Made by a program: the position numbers and the translations under genes. From the NCBI GenBank assembly GCA_014529385.2, contig CM043968.1, positions 6,819,001-6,845,114 of the forward strand: a stretch of DNA of 26,114 nt, given 5' to 3'. This document shows, one piece after another, positions 18,412-26,114 of the stretch (position 1 is its first letter; every line of letters starts with the position of its first letter). The notes beneath the pieces were generated by a model. The model made no database searches and was not told where the DNA came from. It saw only the letters and a list, made by a program, of their open reading frames with translations. This DNA is from Adiantum capillus-veneris (Eukaryota > Streptophyta > Polypodiopsida > Polypodiales > Pteridaceae).

Positions 18412-18600
18412 TGACGACGACCTGTTGGATGTGTTGCGTTATGCTGAGGAGCTGCTGATTGCAACGACTTGCTGGATGCGTCGTGCCGAGGTGAGGAGCT
18501 GAAGAATTGCGGTGACCTGTTGGAATAAAAAAGCAAGACCTACGACGACCTGTTGTTGCGAGATAAAAAAAGCCAACGACTTGCTGTTGTATTTAACAAA
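18412..18600 (+). repeat. Degenerate tandem repeat, acgacctgttg core
   Basis: Five copies of acgac(c/t)tg(t/c)tg start at 18417, 18464, 18513 (diverged, tgacctgttgg), 18545 and 18576. The first units are 47-49 bases long and include gaggagctg; the last are 31-32 bases and include ataaaaaa. The repeat begins right after the (GA)n tract. Confidence 0.7.
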
Positions 18601-19428
18601 TCCTGTCGTTTCAAAAGCTGTGTCACGTGGATTACTGAGAAGCCACGGAGATGTTACGCTAACGAAGTAAGCAAGTTAATTAGAAACTAAAATGTCTAAA
18701 ACTCACTCTCTCTCTCTCTCTCATAAAATATTACTGATACAATCGCAACTTTTATCTACAATAAACTGAATTACACAATAATATTATAGAATGAAATGGT
18801 GCATGATACCTAATGAGATTCCTTTTCAAGTCACATAATCAACACCAAAAATGTTCGTGCAATGAGATGCAATCGAACTAAGCACCTCCACAGTTAAACT
18901 AGCCCACTATGAGGGCATGCTTACAGTGTGTGCGACCCGCTCCCCTTAAAAAATATATACTTGGTTGTCCCATGTCTCTTGCACACATCGTTCTACCCTC
19001 TCCATCATGGTTTTGTTATGGTTATGTGTCAGCTATCCTCCTTGTTTCCACGACCTGCCATCTAGCACTCCGCTTACTTTTCCTATTTGATCCCAAGGGG
19101 GGATCTCATGAGATTCCCCTAATAAATGCACAAAGCAAAAGCGTAGGCACATACCTAGATAAAATGAAATCCATAATACTCTTCACTAATAGACAACTAC
19201 TCACTACCTACTACGTAATCGCTTTTATACATTTGTTTAGCCAGAACCTTTGAAGATGCCTTGGCTCACCTTAGAATATATTTTTTTAAACTGCTGTCAA
19301 GAGCTGCAACAAACTCACATACTCGCTCGCTCTCCCCAAGGTCCCTTTGAGCTAAACCAATCTACCACGTTCGAGTTTGTGCACTGCAGGCCAAAGCAAA
19401 TATTTAAAAAAAACCGCGACCTATAAAC

Positions 19429-19429
<1 letters not shown>
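18601..19429. other. Non-coding DNA without a recognised gene
   Basis: Contains a short (CT)n near 18710. A 114-codon ORF at 18909-19253 shows no recognisable family. A perfect small palindrome, gggatctcatgagattccc-like, lies near 19098. I see no RNA gene with a full cloverleaf. Confidence 0.4.

Positions 19430-19461
<32 letters not shown>
19430..19461. repeat. C homopolymer tract, 32 bp
   Basis: Uninterrupted run of C. Neighbouring proline or glycine runs in ORFs come from it. Confidence 0.95.
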
Positions 19462-19462
<1 letters not shown>

Positions 19463-19883
19463 CCCCGCTTGCCCAACGCCCTTCTTGGCTCACGCATCCA
19501 CATTCAACCCTTGCATGACAGCTCGCATCTCTAGCACATGTCGTCGCCTCACCACTTTCTTTTTTAGGATTTCTCCATGCTTGCCACCTGGACTGCCAAA
19601 TACTCTTTGCCCTTTTCCATTTCATTGCAAAGTGGGTATCTTCTAAGATACCCATTAGCAAATCTTCAGCACATACTTGCTCTACTACGCTCTACACTCG
19701 GTCCACTTTCAAGAAACTAACTAATTTGTATCCAAGATTTTGAAGGAATCTTTTCAATTCAAAGCAAAAGCATGTGCCAGCTCTGCCCCACCCCACCCCC
19801 AACTCCTTGCGCGCATGCCATTGTCCCTGTGCCGAGCTTGTGCCCCCATCACCCTTGCCCTGACCTCCACTTTTTGATGGCAA

Positions 19884-19887
<4 letters not shown>

Positions 19888-19980
<93 letters not shown>
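19888..19980. repeat. Compound (TC)n(CA)n microsatellite
   Basis: TC repeat from 19888 to 19933, directly joined to a CA repeat to 19980. Confidence 0.98.
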
Positions 19981-20868
<888 letters not shown>

Positions 20869-21010
20869 GCTCTATCTCTCCTCCACGTGCGATTCCCCCT
20901 GTTTTTCCTCAAAGCCAAGGTAGCATCTCCATAGATTCCCACTAATGAAGCACCTCAAAAAGGATTGGACATAGAAGAGTGAAATATCTCCATAATGAAG
21001 CTTGAAAAAA

Positions 21011-21660
21011 TATTTCTTTTTTATAGCAATAGTCACATACTATGAGTGATTATATGAAAACCAAAAAGAATTACACGAAAGGCTCTCCTCACACCGAGCC
21101 AGAGCATCTACAAATAAACACTTTATAGTCCATACAACTATATCTAGGCTTTTACAAAGAAGATGGAAACCCGACATAGTATTACATATAATACCGAGGA
21201 TTAACAGAGAGGCTGCCACCACAATTGATCCCCTCACACAAAATTGGCAATGCCCAAGTGGCCAATAGAACAAAATGTACATAGCACTATATCACACCAT
21301 CACTTGGAGAAGAACCAACCAAATGGAGGCTCCCTAGCAAGATCCTCTGAGTGCTATCCAAGAAGAAGATTGGGTCAAATGAGACAAGTAGGCTAGGGAA
21401 GGGAGCCAAGCCCCATCGTAGAATCCACAAGGAAGAAAAACCACGGACAATGCATGAAAAGGTGGCACCACTAGGAATCCGCATACCCCACATGACACTC
21501 GATCCACCACACTGAACATCAATACTAGAAAAGCAGGATTTACCCTCAAACAAGGGAATGGTGGCCGCCACACCCTACTGTGAGAAATTTGTAGGGAAAT
21601 GAAGGCACCAAAGGAGCAGGGTAGTGAGTAGCAAGCCCTTCTTGGGGGCACACCCCCACT
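21011..21660 (-). mobile_element. LINE-like 3' end, copy 1 (minus strand)
   Basis: Minus-strand reading ends with a hairpin (TCAC...GTGA, 21033-21049) followed by GCTATAAAAAAG. Its subterminal part (gaattacacgaaaggctctcctc, then accgagcc on the plus strand) aligns with copy 2 at 21927-21965 (gaattacaaagaaatcctgctc, then aaattgagcc). An A-rich tail after a stem-loop is typical of plant non-LTR retrotransposons. No RT domain is visible, so only a 3' fragment or 3' UTR is present. The upstream limit is a guess. Confidence 0.4.
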
Positions 21661-21870
21661 CTCCTACAACAACAGTAGGTCCCAACTTCTGAGCGTCAAG
21701 TCTAGCATGCCCAGCATCGCCGAGGCACATGATGACCAGCACTCCCCTTGCAATGGTTGCCTTGGATCCCTCCTTGGCTCATGCATGCCCAAAAAAGCTG
21801 AGAGCAAAGTATCACAACGAGGGTTTCATTGTGGGGAGAAATTAAATTCTTGAAACAATCTTCATCCTGC

Positions 21871-22330
21871 TCCTTTTTTTTTTGCGATACTCACAATAGT
21901 GAGTTAAATAGTATATTCATTCAAAGAGAATTACAAAGAAATCCTGCTCAAATTGAGCCAAGGTGATACGGGATCCAAGGTTGCATCACAAAAGCTGGCT
22001 ACAAGGGGAGCCACCTCGACATAGATCCGGATGGAAAGGGATCCACCCATACCTACATACCTACAATAAAAGCATCGTGGAGAGGAGGCCAACGAGCTAG
22101 ATGCCACCAAGAAGGGTGAGCTGCAACCTCAGCCCTGCCTGTCCACAAAGCTATCGAAAGAGGAGTTGTCGGAGCAACAATTGAGCGAGACAAAAGGGGG
22201 ATCCACCGCTAGAGGCAACGGTCAGGAGCCCCAAACAATGTTCCAACAACACAGAGGCCTGCAAAGCTAGTTACCACACCAAAGAACTAGCAAAACCAAT
22301 CTGACCACCCAACACTTACTCGAGGAGGAG
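21871..22330 (-). mobile_element. LINE-like 3' end, copy 2 (minus strand)
   Basis: The minus strand ends ...aactCACTATTGTGAGTATCGC followed by a run of ten A (T run at 21874-21883). The hairpin CTCAC-AATA-GTGAG lies at 21890-21903. It is homologous to copy 1. The upstream body is unrecognised and its limit is a guess. Confidence 0.4.
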
Positions 22331-22439
22331 AAGGGTGCCATCATGCATCACTAGCCGCCACCAGAAGAGTGCATGCCCTTGGTTGCCCTCTTCAACATGC
22401 ACTTTTTAGACAAATTCATGATTCTTAATTCAAAGACAA

Positions 22440-22810
22440 ACCATTTTGGTGTGCACCCAAATCACTAGATTATGCTACTTGAATCGGGTCTGGAAGTCTA
22501 GGAACCTTTGGGTATTTGAGGCAAAACTGGTTGTGGATCCATTTGATGATATTGTGCGTCTGAGCATTAAGTTCATCCATGGTGTATGAGCAAAGAGAGG
22601 GACATCAATCAAGGATGAAGAATTGAATCATGCATTGAGTTGCTTAGAACACTCAAGAGGGTTTTCAGAGCACCCCTGTTTTGGTTTCTTTTTTGTTTGT
22701 GTACAAGCCCCTGTTAGAACCCTTGTCCCCTCAAGGAACATGTAGCGCTTGAGGGCAATTCTATTCTTTTCGAGTTAATATAAATTCTCTCAACTCACAA
22801 TTGTGAGTAT
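22440..22810 (+). mobile_element. LINE-like 3' end, copy 3 (plus strand), followed by G tract
   Basis: One frame near 22490-22580 reads WKSRNLWVFEAKLVVDPFDD-like, reminiscent of the RNxxxF segment near the C-terminus of plant LINE ORF2. Stops then follow. The end is aactCTCACAATTGTGAG-type: a perfect 14-base palindrome at 22794-22807 followed by TAT and then the G tract. The same terminal hairpin in copies 1 and 2 supports the assignment. It is convergent to copy 2. Confidence 0.4.
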
Positions 22811-22922
<112 letters not shown>

Positions 22923-22977
22923 TGTCATGGACCTGGATGCAAAGTAAACAAGGTAAAGATTTACGGAGGCCTACAGA

Positions 22978-22978
<1 letters not shown>

Positions 22979-23016
<38 letters not shown>
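22979..23016. repeat. (AG)n microsatellite
   Basis: AG tract shortly after the G tract. Confidence 0.97.
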
Positions 23017-23019
<3 letters not shown>

Positions 23020-23340
23020 GAGAGTGGGGGGGCACTCCCATATGCACACATTAAAATCCAAAAACGTTCAAATGCCACATGGAGAACATCCAACAATTCA
23101 ATTCAATGGTAAAGGAATTGCACCAAAAATCTTCGCTTTTTCTTATGCCCTTATGTATGAGTGTTATATTAATTGACTTCATGAAAACATAAAGCATATA
23201 AAATATTAGTGAGAGTTTAGGAATTGATCTAATTCTTGTATAAATATATCAATAAAAAAAATTACACAGTAAAATGATGCATGCTATTATATGAACGAAA
23301 TCCATAATACCTTTAGGATCAAAATGAATATTGACAATGT

Positions 23341-23480
23341 CTAAACCTAATCCCTAATAATAATACATGCACTAAAGTAACAAAGCGACATTTACATATC
23401 AAAACAAAAAACAAAATCTTAGTTGTGAAAAAATTCTAAAGCTAATCCCTTAAAATAATACGTTCACTAAAGTAATAAGG
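23341..23480 (+). repeat. Two-copy tandem repeat, ~96 bp period
   Basis: taaacctaatccctaataat... at 23341-23384 recurs as taaagctaatcccttaaaat... at 23437-23480, including the ending cactaaagtaa. Confidence 0.65.
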
Positions 23481-24040
23481 TGAATCATTAGATTGAGTTT
23501 AACTAGAATTATATAAGGTAAAGGATTGTTCAGGAATATCTCTTTTATTAAGGGACTAAGTTTCCTCCTTGCAAAGAAGCAAACCGGTAATAGTAGTCGA
23601 ATCTTTGAATTTGCAAGATTTTTGAACTAAGTTCTCACATATTTCACCATTTTATCTTCCCTTTACCATGGTTTGCTCATTTAGTGTGTGTGTGTGTATG
23701 TGTGTGTGTGTGTGTGTAAAATAAATAAATATATGTATGTGTGTATGTATGTATGTATGTATATGTATAGAATTTACTAGAATTATGCAAGGTGAAGCTT
23801 CACTTTAGCATTCTAAAAGAATAGAATGCAAGTGAATTCAAGCTGTGTAAAGATGTGAAATGAAAGCTAAAAAAGGAAGATTCATTTAATATTTTAAAAT
23901 GGAAATAACATTTAAGGTAAGTCTCCATCGTGGCACTGAAAACAATGAAAGTCTGCTTAATCCAACACAACACTAAGGCTTCTTTTAGAAAGCCAAAAAA
24001 TTTTAGTGGTGAAAAAATTCTTTCATTTAAGGACAATTTA
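23466..24040 (+). repeat. AT-rich repeat family, copy A
   Basis: Begins aaagtaataa...gttgagttta-like, includes gcaaagaagcaaacc, a TG/TA microsatellite (23684-23768), then agaatttactagaattatg, aaggtaagtctcc and cttcttttagaaagcc. The same landmarks recur in copies B and C. Unclassified; it has no coding content. Confidence 0.7.
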
Positions 24041-24160
24041 TAATTTTCTAGTTAGAATTTTTTTGTAGATGAAAAGAAAATTTACAAGGAAAAAAGCATG
24101 TTTTAAATCAAAAAGTTGACAAGAAAGTTATTAGGTCCTTAAATGAAGAGACCCATTTAT

Positions 24161-24376
24161 AAACTAAACAAATTTTTCTTTTTTTAAAAGTCAAGTGAGT
24201 ATTAAATAAAGGGAGAAAATTACAATGATGAAAAGAGACACTTATATTATAAAAGGAAAATATAACCTTTATAAAACTCATAAACTAAACAAAGATTTAA
24301 AAAAGAAAAAAAATCGTGTGAGCATTAAATAAAGGGACCAAATTATAATGATGAAAAGACCCATTTACATTATAAC
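24161..24376 (+). repeat. Two-copy tandem repeat, ~120 bp period
   Basis: aaactaaacaaa...gtgtgag(t)attaaataaaggga...aatgatgaaaaga occurs at 24161-24262 and again at 24282-24376. Confidence 0.7.
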
Positions 24377-24410
24377 AAGTGAAAGGATCATGATGGCTTT
24401 CTAAAACAAT

Positions 24411-24634
24411 AAGAAAGTAATAAAATCTTTAGGTTGAGTTTAAGTAGAATTATATAAGGTGAAGCACTATTCAAGAATGTCTCTTTTATTAAGCGATCGA
24501 GTGTCCTCCTGGCAAAGAAGCAAACCAAATATACTAGTAAATTTTTTGAAGTTTGTAAGATTTTTGAGCTAAGTTTTGACATCATTGCACCGGTTTTTCT
24601 TCTCTTTATCATGGTTTTCTCTCATTAATATTTA

Positions 24635-24699
<65 letters not shown>

Positions 24700-24900
24700 C
24701 TAATATATATGTGTGTGTGTATGTGTATGTATGTAGTATAGAACTTACTAGAATTAAGATGAAATAAAAATATCTATTTAATACTTTAAAACCAAAATAA
24801 TATTTAGGGTAAGTCTCAATCATCACTGAAAACATTGAAAGTATCCTAACCCAACACATCTCCAAGGCTTCTTTTAGAAAGCCAAAAAAGACAGTTTGTT
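24411..24900 (+). repeat. AT-rich repeat family, copy B
   Basis: Parallel to copy A about 941 bases downstream at its start (gattgagttt 23491 versus ggttgagttt 24432). The internal microsatellite is here (TA)n 24639-24699 plus (TG)n to about 24740. It ends with cttcttttagaaagccaaaaaa near 24885. Confidence 0.7.
24639..24699. repeat. (TA)n microsatellite
   Basis: 61-base TA tract inside repeat copy B. Confidence 0.97.
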
Positions 24901-25890
24901 GCCATGTATCACTAATCAACAAACTTTTTAACCAATGGTCCACAATTGCACCCAAAATGTAACCCTTTTACAATGGCCTTATGGAGTCCCAAAACAACAA
25001 TGTGAAAGTTCATTATGGTCTATATAAGGCTATGTGAGAGAAAACAAATAAAATTTAAATAACATTTAAGGTAAGTCTCAATCAGTCCATTTTTTATGTT
25101 CTTCTAGTCGGTACTCGCTACTCGCAAATGGCTTATGTATTATGAAAGAGCCCCAATAATAAGATAAATGGTGCACATTGCACATTAGTATTTTGAAAAA
25201 AAAAAAAAGATAGGAAGTAAAATAAAAAGACACGTTAAAAATCAAAACAAAAGAATATTTTAATGCTTTCAAATAAGCATAGAAAATAATTAAACAATTT
25301 AGTGAAGTGATTTCTTTTTTGAAATCCTCAAATGAGAGAATCTTTTATCAATACCTCAGTGTTTGAGAAAGATGTGTCTGAGCTTAAGCTTAAGCCGATT
25401 GAAAATCAAGATTAGTTGACTGCAAAGGATGGAAAAGGAGAAAAAACCCGATAAAATATACTAGAGTAGTTCGAATATTTTGCAAATTTAAAAATTTCTA
25501 CTAGTATTTTCATTTTGTATTTGTATAAGGAGGAAACTTGCCGCTTAGACAAAAAGGACTTTCTCGAAGACTGCATCATAAGATCAAACTCCTATGAATA
25601 TTTTGTTTAATGTTTTGATCTCTAAAGTCATTTTCAAGCATGTAGAGAAAGTAAATGATGCCTTGAGAATAGCTTTCTATTCCAAAGTTTAAACTTTCTA
25701 TTCAAAAGACTTTTGAATCCCTTAGGGACACTTGTCTCTCAAAGAAGGTGATGTAAAGAACAAAAAGGACAACAAAGTTATTTTACAAAGATCCTTGCCA
25801 TGTGGCGCTCATCCAACCAAAGAATCCAACGACCTGAGTCTTGTAACAACCTTGCACAATGAACCCTATGGTCTTCTGCATGCCAAAAAA
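24901..25890. other. AT-rich DNA without a recognised gene
   Basis: Contains one short piece of the same repeat family (aaataacatttaaggtaagtctca at about 25058-25081) and otherwise no feature I can name. A 69-codon ORF at 25732-25941 runs into the TG tract and is not convincing. Confidence 0.45.
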
Positions 25891-26114
25891 CATATATGTG
25901 TGTGTGTGTGTGTGTGTGTAAAATTTATTAAAATTATGTAAGGTGAAAGTTCACTTTAGCATTCTAAAACAGACAATAGAATGCAAGAAAAGTAAAGACA
26001 CGATCTCAAATGAAAGGTAAGTCTCCATCATGCACTGAAAACTATGAAAGTCCCCCTAACCCAGCCCAACACTAAGGGTTTTTTTTAGAAAGCCAAAAAG
26101 AAAATATAATCTTT
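25890..26114 (+). repeat. AT-rich repeat family, copy C (cut by window end)
   Basis: (TG)n at about 25896-25918, then aaatttattaaaattatgtaaggtg, ttcactttagcattctaaaa, ggtaagtctccatca and tttagaaagccaaaaag, matching 23765-23990 of copy A. It continues beyond the window. Confidence 0.7.

Noticed and set aside
18840-18925. Minus-strand tRNA- or SINE-like boxes (gggctagtttaactgtgg ... agttcgattgc)
   Set aside because: The A-box-like and B-box-like strings are too close together for a Pol III promoter, no cloverleaf forms, and no clear SINE end or target duplication is visible.
19098-19120. Small palindrome near ggatctcatgagatt
   Set aside because: Isolated, with no terminator or operator context in a plant nuclear setting.

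Overview
The window looks like intergenic DNA from a large, repeat-rich land-plant nuclear genome. A homosporous fern is the best guess. This rests on decayed PLS-type pentatricopeptide-repeat (PPR) coding modules of the style abundant in fern genomes (reading ITYACILKACGN, DMYAKCGALEKAQKVLEELP), on Ty3 chromovirus-type LTR retrotransposons with initiator-tRNA-Met primer sites, on LINE-like 3' ends and on very long GA/CT/TA/G/C microsatellites. No intact host protein gene, tRNA, rRNA or CRISPR array was found. The species assignment is inference.

Layout. 1-2369: AT-rich DNA with a (GA)n tract, small degenerate repeats, a possible gag scrap at the very start and one unconvincing ORF with a good start context. 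2370-18245: a minus-strand tandem array of broken PPR modules, split into three pieces (2370-5080, 12733-13049, 16842-18245) by two plus-strand LTR retrotransposons. Element 1 (5081-12732, about 7.65 kb) is an autonomous-type Ty3 chromovirus (gag, protease, RT, RNase H, integrase, chromodomain), now dead through stops, frameshifts and a changed RT active site; its 5' LTR has lost its first ~50 bp. Element 2 (13050-16841, 3.79 kb) has a complete LTR pair, PBS, polypurine tract and a perfect 5-bp target duplication (TTCCA), but carries only gag and protease remnants plus a non-coding tail, so it is a non-autonomous TR-GAG-like element. Subtracting both elements restores a PPR module period of about 0.75-0.8 kb, and both insertions fall inside the same module.

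18246-21010: non-coding DNA with a 105-bp (GA)n, a short degenerate tandem repeat, a 32-bp C tract, a compound (CT)n(CA)n and a 93-bp (CT)n. 21011-22921: three LINE-like 3' ends sharing a terminal hairpin, two on the minus strand with A-type tails and one on the plus strand running into a ~111-bp G tract. 23017-26114: AT-rich DNA made of diverged repeat copies that carry a TG/TA microsatellite at the same internal position; the last copy runs off the window.

How it fits together: this is a history of PPR duplication and decay, two retrotransposon insertions, cytosine-deamination-like decay and microsatellite growth, rather than a working gene system. I found no convincing new functional system. 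The most informative objects are element 2 with its ~64-bp periodic tail, the datable LTR pairs and the PPR module array.
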